Shown piece by piece: positions 18,246 to 24,926 of a DNA stretch of 64,000 nt. Source of the stretch: Gemmatimonadetes bacterium SCN 70-22 (lineage in GTDB: Bacteria > Gemmatimonadota > Gemmatimonadetes > Gemmatimonadales > Gemmatimonadaceae); the NCBI GenBank assembly GCA_001724275.1, contig MEDZ01000002.1, forward strand, positions 248,001 to 312,000. The letters run 5' to 3'. The notes beneath the pieces were generated by a model. It searched no databases, was not told where the DNA came from, and saw only the letters and a program-made list of their open reading frames with translations. The first letter of the stretch is position 1. Every line of letters begins with the position of its first letter. Both the position numbers and the translations under genes were made by a program.

Positions 18246-19651
18246 CCCCTCCCTCCCTCGATCGATCCGTCACCGGCGCGGCCACCTCCGTGGCCGTTCC
18301 CGCCGTTCCCGCCGTTCCCGCCGTTCCCGCCGTTCCCGCCATTCCCGCCATTCCCGCCACCAGCCTTCCCCGCGTCGACACTCCCGTTCCCGGGTTGCAC
18401 CTGGCGGTACCGCTCGGTCTTGTCCCACCGCTTCGCCCGCCGCCCCAGCCCGCGTCCCACGAACTGCAGGATCGTCTCCTGCGACACCGCGAGCAGCGAG
18501 ACCAGGAAGCCGAAGAAGAGGAACGGGAGGAGCCGCACCCGATGGCGCGATCCGTCCAGCCGCGTCGCCGCCGCCACCTCGAAGAACGCGGCGAAGTTCC
18601 CCAGCGTGCTGAACGCCGAGACGATCAGCAGCATCAGGATCCCGGACGACGGCTGGTAGCCCAGGTAGTAGAGCGTGAACGCCAGCACCCAGCCCAGCAG
18701 GAGGATCGGCCCCACCGCGAACACCCCCAGCAGGAGCGTCCCGTCCAGCGCCTGCGTCCACGTCACGTTCCCCTTTCGGGCCAGCACGCGCGCCACGTAA
18801 CGCTTCAGCGCCTGGTTGTGCCCATGCGTCCAGCGGCGAATCTGCCGGATGCGCGTCGGCCAGTTCTCGGGGACCTCCTCATAACACTCCGACCGGTTCT
18901 GGTACACCACCTCCCACCCGGCCAACAGCAGGCGGAAGGTCATGTCGGTGTCCTCGGCGAGCGTATCGGTGCGCCACCCGCCGACGCTCGACAACGCCTC
19001 GCGCCTCACCCCGCCCACGGTCCCGCCGTACTGCGGCACCAGCCCCATGTTCATCCGCGCCTGCTGGTCCACCTGATAGCCCCCCGCGCGCTCCAGGTCG
19101 AGCAGGCGCGTGAGGAGCGAGCTCGAGACGTTCTGCGGCACCACCCGCCCCATCACCGCCCCCACTTCGGGGTCGAAGAACGGTGCCACCAGCTGCTTGA
19201 GCAGCTTCGGTCCGGGGATGTAGTCCGCGTCGAAGACGAGGTGCACCTCGCTCCCCACTCGTGCGCTCGCCTCGGCGAGCGCCGCCGCCTTCCCCGGCAT
19301 GCCGCCGGTGCGCCACACCGGGCGCACCAGGTCGGGGTGGCGCTCCGCGTACTCGCGAAGGATCTGCCCCGTCGAGTCGGTCGAGCGGTCGTCGATCGGG
19401 ATGATCGTCAGGCGGTCGTGCGGATAGTCGGCGGCGAGGAGCGCATCCAGCGATCCACGGATCACCTGCTCCTCGTTGTGGCACGGGATGAAGACCGTCA
19501 CCGCCGGCCAATCCGCCACCGTGATGTCCACGTACGGCTGCCGCTGCCGTCCGAACAGGCGGTTGAACGTGAAGGTGTAGTGCCGCGCCGTGTACACCGC
19601 GAGCACCGCCACCACGCCCCACAGCAGGACGGCGAGTACCTGGATGATCAT
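18242..19651 (-). CDS. membrane GT2 glycosyltransferase (processive synthase type)
   Basis: A 469-residue inner-membrane family-2 glycosyltransferase. One N-terminal helix is followed by the GT-A domain: FIPCHNEEQ, IDDRSTDST, FDADY (DxD), TLAEDTDMTF and QIRRW, the D,D,D,QxxRW signature of processive beta-synthases such as BcsA, PgaC and NfrB. At least two to three C-terminal helices follow, with a cytoplasmic tail containing seven GGN repeats. No PilZ or other c-di-GMP-binding domain is visible. With wecB in the same operon, the likely donor is UDP-ManNAc (or UDP-GlcNAc). The start overlaps the membrane-protein stop by ATGA. Confidence 0.9.
   Translation of the reverse strand: MIIQVLAVLLWGVVAVLAVYTARHYTFTFNRLFGRQRQPYVDITVADWPAVTVFIPCHNEEQVIRGSLDALLAADYPHDRLTIIPIDDRSTDSTGQILREYAERHPDLVRPVWRTGGMPGKAAALAEASARVGSEVHLVFDADYIPGPKLLKQLVAPFFDPEVGAVMGRVVPQNVSSSLLTRLLDLERAGGYQVDQQARMNMGLVPQYGGTVGGVRREALSSVGGWRTDTLAEDTDMTFRLLLAGWEVVYQNRSECYEEVPENWPTRIRQIRRWTHGHNQALKRYVARVLARKGNVTWTQALDGTLLLGVFAVGPILLLGWVLAFTLYYLGYQPSSGILMLLIVSAFSTLGNFAAFFEVAAATRLDGSRHRVRLLPFLFFGFLVSLLAVSQETILQFVGRGLGRRAKRWDKTERYRQVQPGNGSVDAGKAGGGNGGNGGNGGNGGNGGNGGNGHGGGRAGDGSIEGGRG
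18294..18356. repeat. 9-bp coding minisatellite, seven copies
   Basis: Seven head-to-tail units of CCGTTCCCG (the last two CCATTCCCG) on the plus strand encode Gly-Gly-Asn repeats at the C terminus of the glycosyltransferase. The unit length is a multiple of three, so copy-number slippage would change tail length without frameshift. Confidence 0.9.
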
Positions 19652-20550
19652 CGCGCCGTCGCCCCCCGCGCGCGCCCGCGCTCACCCCGCAGCGCCGGCG
19701 GGTGGCGCATGATGTCGGGCCAGCTCATCCCCCACCCGTAGAACGCGACGAAGACGAAGACCTCGACGAACATCCCCCACAGGAAGAACATCGCCGGGAG
19801 GACGAGCAGCGACAGGTGGTGCACCAGGTATGCGTGCACCGCCACTTGCAGCGGGAGGAGGACCGCGATGTGCCCCACCGTCATCGTCACCAGGAGCACC
19901 TTGCGCCAGAGTGCGATGTCGAACGGGAAGTAGGTGAGGCCGAGGACGAGCGGGATGAGGAAGAGGATCGCGCACCCCGCCTGCAGGAATCCCAGCGTGT
20001 ACCCCGGGAGGGCGTACGGAAACGCGTCGGGGCGCCACGCGAATGCCACGATGCTGCTCAGCTGCACCAACAGCGAGAAGCGCAGGTAGTAGCGAAGCGG
20101 CGTGAAACGCTGCGGCAGCACCAGCGTCACCGCCAGGACCAGGGCACAGAGCCCGCCCACCACCCAGTAGTGCCAGCTCGCCGGGTGCGGCGCCGTCGTG
20201 GTGAGATGCGGAAGCGCGAACGAGAACACCTCACCCAGCGACACGGTCGCCATCGCCACCTCGCCGGGGAGTCCCGTCCAGGCCACGATGCGCTCCAGCA
20301 GCCAGCGCCACCCCTCGCCCAGCGGGCGGAGCGCCAGCAGCACCAGCGCCGACAGGAGGAGCGGGACCACCACCATGCTGAGGATGCGCGACGGCGTCAG
20401 CCGCCCGCTCACCATGGCCCGGTGCTGGCCGATCACCCCCCCTCGCGAGCCGCGCACGCGCAGCTCGCCCAACAGGCGCGCCCTCCGCTCGGAGGCGGGG
20501 AGCGCCGCGAGGGCCCGTGGCGTCAGGCTACCAGTGCGCGAAGACGCCAA
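19648..20550 (-). CDS. multi-pass membrane protein of the polysaccharide operon
   Basis: A 300-residue, strongly hydrophobic protein with about seven predicted transmembrane helices. Examples are SRILSMVVVPLLLSALVLLA, YALPGYTLGFLQAGCAILFL and LPAMFFLWGMFVEVFVFVAF. I do not recognise the family. The first 45 residues are polar and overlap the upstream gene's end (20528-20550), so the true start could be the in-frame ATG at 20415. The stop overlaps the glycosyltransferase start by ATGA. Position between an outer-membrane barrel and a synthase suggests a role in modification, export or assembly of the glycan; this is inference from context only. Confidence 0.8.
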   Translation of the reverse strand: MASSRTGSLTPRALAALPASERRARLLGELRVRGSRGGVIGQHRAMVSGRLTPSRILSMVVVPLLLSALVLLALRPLGEGWRWLLERIVAWTGLPGEVAMATVSLGEVFSFALPHLTTTAPHPASWHYWVVGGLCALVLAVTLVLPQRFTPLRYYLRFSLLVQLSSIVAFAWRPDAFPYALPGYTLGFLQAGCAILFLIPLVLGLTYFPFDIALWRKVLLVTMTVGHIAVLLPLQVAVHAYLVHHLSLLVLPAMFFLWGMFVEVFVFVAFYGWGMSWPDIMRHPPALRGERGRARGATAR

Positions 20551-21379
20551 TGGTCACCCCCGTGCGCCGGTAGTACGGATTGCGATAGTGCTCCCCCTGC
20601 AGGAAGGCGCCGCCGAATGGCCCGAGCCACTGGCGCCACGAGACCGCGCCTTCGTGGCTGGTGAATCGCCGCACCGCCGCGCCGGGGCCGAGGAGCTGGT
20701 ACCCCTCCCGCCCCGACGAGCCGCGCAGTACCACGACCGACGTCCCCTGCCTGCCTAACGTCAACGCCCCGTTGCCGCGCGCCGCGTCCACGTCGCCCGG
20801 GGTGCTGCGCGTCAGGCGCACCCCGGCCTCGGCCACCGCCACGGGCGAGAGGTAGGCGGTGAGCGCCGCGAACCCTCCCGCATCGCGATAGCCCAGCTTG
20901 CCGTCGACGAGCGTCGCCCCGACGGTCGAGACCAGCGCCTGCCGCGCCCCCCACTTGTACGAGAGCGACGCGTCCGCGCGCAGGTCCGGAAGGACGTAGC
21001 CGCCCGAGCCACCCGCAATCGCGATGTAGGTATACCAGCGATCCGTCCAGACGTGCTGGTTGGCGAGGCTGAGGTACGTCCCGGCGTCGCCGAAGGCGCG
21101 GCGGTGCAGTGCCTCGGCGAGCCAGGTGTCGCGCGCACCCACGGGGAGGGAGAGGCGTGTCCCCACCCCCTCCCAGTCGCCGAACCCGCCCGACACCTGG
21201 TGCCGATCGGCGAACAGCTCCACCCGGCGGTTGAGGTCCGGGGCGGGCGCTCCCTGCGCGCGCCCCACACTCGGCGCCACCACGAGCAACGCTGCCGCCA
21301 GCCGGGCCACCCCAGCCAGCAGGGGCGCGAGGGCAAGTGAGCGCAGCCGCCCGCGATCGCGGCCGCGTCCCGGGGTCAT
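20528..21379 (-). CDS. YaiO-family outer membrane beta-barrel protein
   Basis: A 283-residue exported protein. The signal peptide ends in GRA|QG. The body is an alternating beta-strand pattern typical of a small outer-membrane barrel, ending in an aromatic residue (GVFAHW), as OMP C termini do. The pattern fits the YaiO family. In E. coli yaiO neighbours yaiP, a GT2 glycosyltransferase, and a YaiO-GT2 pairing is seen again here. The ATG at 21379 overlaps the wecB stop (ATGA). The inferred role is the outer-membrane exit pore or anchor for the polysaccharide made by the GT2 enzyme. Confidence 0.82.
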   Translation of the reverse strand: MTPGRGRDRGRLRSLALAPLLAGVARLAAALLVVAPSVGRAQGAPAPDLNRRVELFADRHQVSGGFGDWEGVGTRLSLPVGARDTWLAEALHRRAFGDAGTYLSLANQHVWTDRWYTYIAIAGGSGGYVLPDLRADASLSYKWGARQALVSTVGATLVDGKLGYRDAGGFAALTAYLSPVAVAEAGVRLTRSTPGDVDAARGNGALTLGRQGTSVVVLRGSSGREGYQLLGPGAAVRRFTSHEGAVSWRQWLGPFGGAFLQGEHYRNPYYRRTGVTIGVFAHW

Positions 21380-22668
21380 GGCTCGACGGCCCGCCGCGTC
21401 GGGAGGAGCGCAGGCCCCTCCGGCACCGGGAGTCCTCCCGCGTGCCGGGGCGCCCGCCGCATCAGCGTCTGCACGATGCGCTGCGCCGCCATCCCGTCGC
21501 CGAACGGGTTCTCGCCCGCCGTCATCTTCTCGATCTCGCGCACGTCGTCCAGGAGGAGCGTCGCCGCGTCGACGATGGCGAGCGTCTCCGTCCCCACCAC
21601 GCGCCCGAACCCCGCCGCCACCACTTCCGGGCGCTCGGTGTTCTTGCGCAGGATCAGGACCGGCTTCCCCAGCGACGGACATTCCTCCTGGATCCCCCCG
21701 GAATCGGTCATCGCGAACTCGGAGCGACGCAGCAGCTCGAGCAGGTCCGCATAGCCTAACGGGTCCAGCAGCTCCACGCGAGGCATCCCCCCAAGTTCGT
21801 CGAACACCACGTCGCGCACGTGCGGGTTGAGGTGCACCGGGAAGACGAAGTGCGTATCCGTGTGCATCGACGCCAGCTCACCCACCGCCCGGCAGATGTT
21901 CGCCAGCGGCTCGCCCAGGTTCTCGCGGCGGTGCACCGTGCACAGGACGAAGCGCCGCTTCCCCCACGGGAGGGCGTTCAGGCGCGGCTCGTCGAACAGC
22001 GCCTTGCGCGGCATCCGCCGCAGCGCGTCGACGATCGTGTTCCCGGTGACCACGATCCGCTCGTCGGGGACGCCCTCGCGGAGCAGGTTCTGCCGCGCCG
22101 TCTCGGTGGGGGCGAAGTGCAGGTCGGCCACCACCGACGCCAGGCGCCGGTTGAGCTCCTCGGGGAACGGATTGCGCAGGTTCCCCGAGCGCAGCCCCGC
22201 CTCGATGTGCCCCACGGGGATCCCCAGGTAGTGCGCAGCCAGCGCGGCGCACAACACTGTCGTCGTGTCTCCCTGCACCAGGACCAGGTCCGGGCGCGTC
22301 TCGGCGAAGCACGACGACAGCGCCAGCATGGCCCGCGCCGTGAAGTCGGCCAGCGCCTGCTTGGTCGACATCAGCCCCAGGTCCACGTGCGGCTTGATCC
22401 CGAAGGCGTCCAGCGCCTGCGACAGCATCTCGCGGTGCTGCGCCGTCGTCACCACCATGGTGTCGATCACGTGGCGATGCTGCGCCAGCTCGAGAATCAC
22501 CGGCGCCATCTTGATCGCCTCCGGACGCGTCCCGACGATCACGCAGACACGGTACTTCCCTCCATGCCCGATCGCGGACAGGTCACGCGGAGTCTGTCGA
22601 TCTGCCACCCGCCGGTTCATCGGCGGGGTGCGGCGGTGCGTTTCGCCCGCCGCCTTGTAGTCGGTCAT
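21376..22668 (-). CDS. wecB: UDP-N-acetylglucosamine 2-epimerase (non-hydrolysing)
   Basis: Interconverts UDP-GlcNAc and UDP-ManNAc. The core starts at RVCVIVGTRPEAIKMAPV. It continues with TAQHREML, VQGDTTT, GHIEAGLRSG, NPFPEELNR, TVHRREN and TDSGGIQEE, all diagnostic of WecB/MnaA. The start is uncertain: ATG 22668 is used, 22620 and 22716 are also in frame, and none has a strong ribosome-binding site. It is the first gene of a five-gene operon (wecB, YaiO barrel, membrane protein, GT2, bactofilin). Dedicated co-transcription suggests that ManNAc is the building block of the polysaccharide. Confidence 0.93.
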   Translation of the reverse strand: MTDYKAAGETHRRTPPMNRRVADRQTPRDLSAIGHGGKYRVCVIVGTRPEAIKMAPVILELAQHRHVIDTMVVTTAQHREMLSQALDAFGIKPHVDLGLMSTKQALADFTARAMLALSSCFAETRPDLVLVQGDTTTVLCAALAAHYLGIPVGHIEAGLRSGNLRNPFPEELNRRLASVVADLHFAPTETARQNLLREGVPDERIVVTGNTIVDALRRMPRKALFDEPRLNALPWGKRRFVLCTVHRRENLGEPLANICRAVGELASMHTDTHFVFPVHLNPHVRDVVFDELGGMPRVELLDPLGYADLLELLRRSEFAMTDSGGIQEECPSLGKPVLILRKNTERPEVVAAGFGRVVGTETLAIVDAATLLLDDVREIEKMTAGENPFGDGMAAQRIVQTLMRRAPRHAGGLPVPEGPALLPTRRAVEP

Positions 22669-22860
22669 GCGTGGAGTGCTGGTGTCCGTCGCGCGTGAGT
22701 CGGCGCCCCATCCCATCGCTCACCCCGCCCGCCGCCGGTGGTCTCCTTACCCATTGCCGCGCAGGAAGTTGCGGCGCGGGCAAGCTCTGCCATTCAACAG
22801 ACCGCTGGACAGGGGCCGACGCAACATCCCGCCGAGGCACGCCGCAAGGACGACCGGACC

Positions 22861-23640
22861 CTACATGCCGACCGCATGCGCCGCGAAGAATCCCCCCTGC
22901 GGATCCTTCGCCATGAAGATCTTCCCACCCGGAATGTCCATCACCGGCTGCACGATCGTCCCCCCCGCCGCCTCCGTCCGCGCCGCCGCCGCGTCGATGT
23001 CGGAAACGAGAATGTAGTACGCCCACGACGGCGGCATCGGCATCGCCTCCTGGATCGTGTACATCCCGCCCATCATCTCGCCATTCCGGGCAAAGATGCG
23101 ATACGTCCCCATCTCACCCATGTCCATGTCGCTGTGCAGCGTCCAGCCGAAGAGCGCGCCGTAGAAGTCGAGCGCCCCGTTCAAGTCGCGCGTCGCCAGC
23201 TCGCGCCATGAGAACTCGCCCACCTCGGTCATCCCCTCGTGCCCCGGAGCGTCCTGCTCCGGCGTGAAGAGCGCGAAGACCGCACCATACGGATCGCGCA
23301 CGACGGCGAACCGGCCGACGGTGGGGATCGGTGTCGGCGGCACTCGTACCGTCCCGCCGAGTGCCTTCACCTGAGCCGCCGTCGCGTCGATGTCGGGGGT
23401 GCCGACGTAGCCCAGCCAGTGCGGCGGCGTTCCGGCCGCCGCGGCCTCGGCGGGAAGCTGCATCACCCCCCCGATCGCCGTCCCCTTCACCGTCCACATG
23501 GTGTAGGGCATCCCTCCCCCTTCCCACACCTCGGTCCCCCATTCGGCGACCGATGTATAGAAGTCCCTGGCCGCCGCGACGTCGGTGGTCATGAGGTCGT
23601 GCCAGACAAAGCGACCGAGGTAGGAGGGGATCGGAGACAT
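22861..23640 (-). CDS. two-domain VOC (glyoxalase-fold) protein
   Basis: A 259-residue soluble protein made of two tandem vicinal-oxygen-chelate domains. The first begins at GRFVWHDLMTTDVAAARDFYTSV and the second at GEFSWRELATRDLNGALDFYGALFGW. Each ends with a FVVRDPYG- or MAKDPQGG-like strand. The ATG at 23640 (MSPIPSYLG) is chosen because residues upstream in frame are encoded by a GGGAGAC repeat. This type is widespread and mostly uncharacterised; lyase, dioxygenase and antibiotic-binding members exist. The gene stands alone, divergent from the cyanophycin genes. Confidence 0.88.
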   Translation of the reverse strand: MSPIPSYLGRFVWHDLMTTDVAAARDFYTSVAEWGTEVWEGGGMPYTMWTVKGTAIGGVMQLPAEAAAAGTPPHWLGYVGTPDIDATAAQVKALGGTVRVPPTPIPTVGRFAVVRDPYGAVFALFTPEQDAPGHEGMTEVGEFSWRELATRDLNGALDFYGALFGWTLHSDMDMGEMGTYRIFARNGEMMGGMYTIQEAMPMPPSWAYYILVSDIDAAAARTEAAGGTIVQPVMDIPGGKIFMAKDPQGGFFAAHAVGM

Positions 23641-23672
23641 TTTCAGGTGGGGTGGGAGGGCAGACGGGGGAC

Positions 23673-23693
23673 GGGAGACGGGAGACGGGAGAC
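23673..23693 (-). repeat. GTCTCCC tandem repeat upstream of VOC gene
   Basis: Three perfect 7-bp units (GGGAGAC on the plus strand), flanked by imperfect ones, lie 33 bp before the VOC start. On the coding strand of the gene they read GTCTCCC. Confidence 0.9.
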
Positions 23694-23945
23694 GGGAGTT
23701 CGGTGGCGCGAGGGGCATGGGGGGGGTGTGCGCCGCGTGCGACTACCCGTCGCAAGCAGATTCTCGCTCGCGAGTTCGGTTGACGCAGGGCAACGAAGCT
23801 GCACCCGTCCCGTTCTCCTGTCGATGCCCGAGTGACGAACCGTTCATCCCGGTGCACCGTCCTCGCCAAGCCGAACCACCCCCCGTAGCTTGCCTACACG
23901 CCGGACTCTCCCCGCCGTCGACGCCACCCCCGTCTCCCAACTCCC

Positions 23946-23994
23946 GTCTCCCGTCTCCCGTCTCCCGTCTCCCGTCTCCCGTCTCCCGTCTCCC
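23946..23994 (+). repeat. GTCTCCC tandem repeat upstream of cyanophycinase gene
   Basis: Seven perfect consecutive GTCTCCC units plus flanking partial units end 11 bp before the TTG start of the cyanophycinase gene. This is the longest copy of this repeat in the window and occupies the place where a ribosome-binding site would be expected. Confidence 0.95.
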
Positions 23995-24005
23995 GTCTCA
24001 AGACC

Positions 24006-24836
24006 TTGTCCCCTTCCCGCGTCCCCGACCACGCCACCCGCGGCTACATCATCCCCATCGGGGGCCGTATCGGCGATTCCGATATCCTCACCCACTTCGT
24101 CTCGCTCTGCGGCGGGCGGGAGGGTCGCATCGCGATCCTCCCCACCGCCTCGTCCGACCCCGACACCGGACGCGAGTACGAGAAGCTCTTCCTCAAGATG
24201 GGGGTGCGCGACGCCAAGGCGGTCGCCGTCGAGCGTCGGAGCGACGCCGACGACCAGGACTACCTCGAGGTCCTCGAGCGCGCCGACGGCGTCTTCCTCA
24301 CCGGCGGCAACCAGCTCAAGCTCTCCACCACGTTAGGCGGGACCCCCGTCGCCAAGCTCCTGCGGATCCGCAACGCGCACGGCCAGCACGTCGCCGGCAC
24401 CTCGGCCGGGGCCGCGTTCCTGTCGGAGCACATGATCGCCTTCGGCGAGGAAGGCCCCACACCCAAGGTCGGGATGGCCACGCTCGCCCCGGGGCTCGGC
24501 CTCACCAACCGTGTCGTCGTCGACCAGCACTTCCGCCAGCGCGACCGCCTCGGCCGCCTGCTCATGGCCCTCTCCCTCAACCCCTTCGCCGTGGGACTCG
24601 GCCTCGACGAGGACACCGCCGCCTTCATCGGCCCGGATGACGTCATGGAGATCCGCGGCTCCGGTGGGATCACCGTCATCGATCCCTCGCGCGTGGAGTA
24701 CTCCAGCGCCGATCACACCGATCGTGGCCAGCCCATCTCGCTCGTCGGCGTCAAGCTCCACATCCTCACCCACGGCGCCTCGTACGACCTGCACACGCGG
24801 CTCGCGGACACCAGCGCCATGCAGCCCTCGGGATAG
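24006..24836 (+). CDS. cphB: cyanophycinase
   Basis: A serine peptidase (family S51) that degrades cyanophycin, multi-L-arginyl-poly-L-aspartate, to beta-Asp-Arg dipeptides. It is 276 residues with IIPIGG near the N terminus, TGGNQ (residues 99-103), and the nucleophile elbow GTSAGAAF with Ser133. The best start is TTG 24006: no in-frame ATG or GTG precedes the conserved N terminus, and the upstream sequence is a pure GTCTCCC repeat. There is no signal peptide, so it is cytoplasmic. It lies 90 bp upstream of cphA, the usual cphB-cphA pairing. A TTG start without an evident ribosome-binding site suggests low expression, which fits an enzyme acting on a stored polymer. Confidence 0.92.
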   Translation: MSPSRVPDHATRGYIIPIGGRIGDSDILTHFVSLCGGREGRIAILPTASSDPDTGREYEKLFLKMGVRDAKAVAVERRSDADDQDYLEVLERADGVFLTGGNQLKLSTTLGGTPVAKLLRIRNAHGQHVAGTSAGAAFLSEHMIAFGEEGPTPKVGMATLAPGLGLTNRVVVDQHFRQRDRLGRLLMALSLNPFAVGLGLDEDTAAFIGPDDVMEIRGSGGITVIDPSRVEYSSADHTDRGQPISLVGVKLHILTHGASYDLHTRLADTSAMQPSG

Positions 24837-24892
24837 GCCGCGCGCCGCGTTCGTGCCGATCACGGGCGAGGCGCAGTTGCGCACGCCGACTC

Positions 24893-24924
24893 TCGTCTTC
24901 TCGTCTTCTCGTCTTCTCATTCTC
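24893..24924 (+). repeat. TCGTCTTC tandem repeat upstream of cphA
   Basis: Three perfect 8-bp units (24893-24916) and one degenerate unit end 2 bp before the cphA ATG. The same 8-mer occurs upstream of the S-adenosylhomocysteinase gene. Confidence 0.92.
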
Positions 24925-24926
24925 TG

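Larger units (their letters stand above)
23641..24005. other. 365-bp divergent region between VOC and cyanophycinase genes
   Basis: Both ends carry pyrimidine-rich tandem repeats oriented toward the gene they precede: (GGGAGAC) units at 23673-23693 and seven perfect GTCTCCC units at 23946-23994. The middle 230 bp shows no gene and no strong hairpin. Confidence 0.6.

Noticed and set aside
18294-18356. CRISPR-like array
   Set aside because: The units are 9 bp, contiguous, without spacers, and in frame within a gene: a coding minisatellite.
23673-24000. CRISPR-like array between VOC and cphB
   Set aside because: The units are 7 bp with no spacers; two blocks in opposite orientation.
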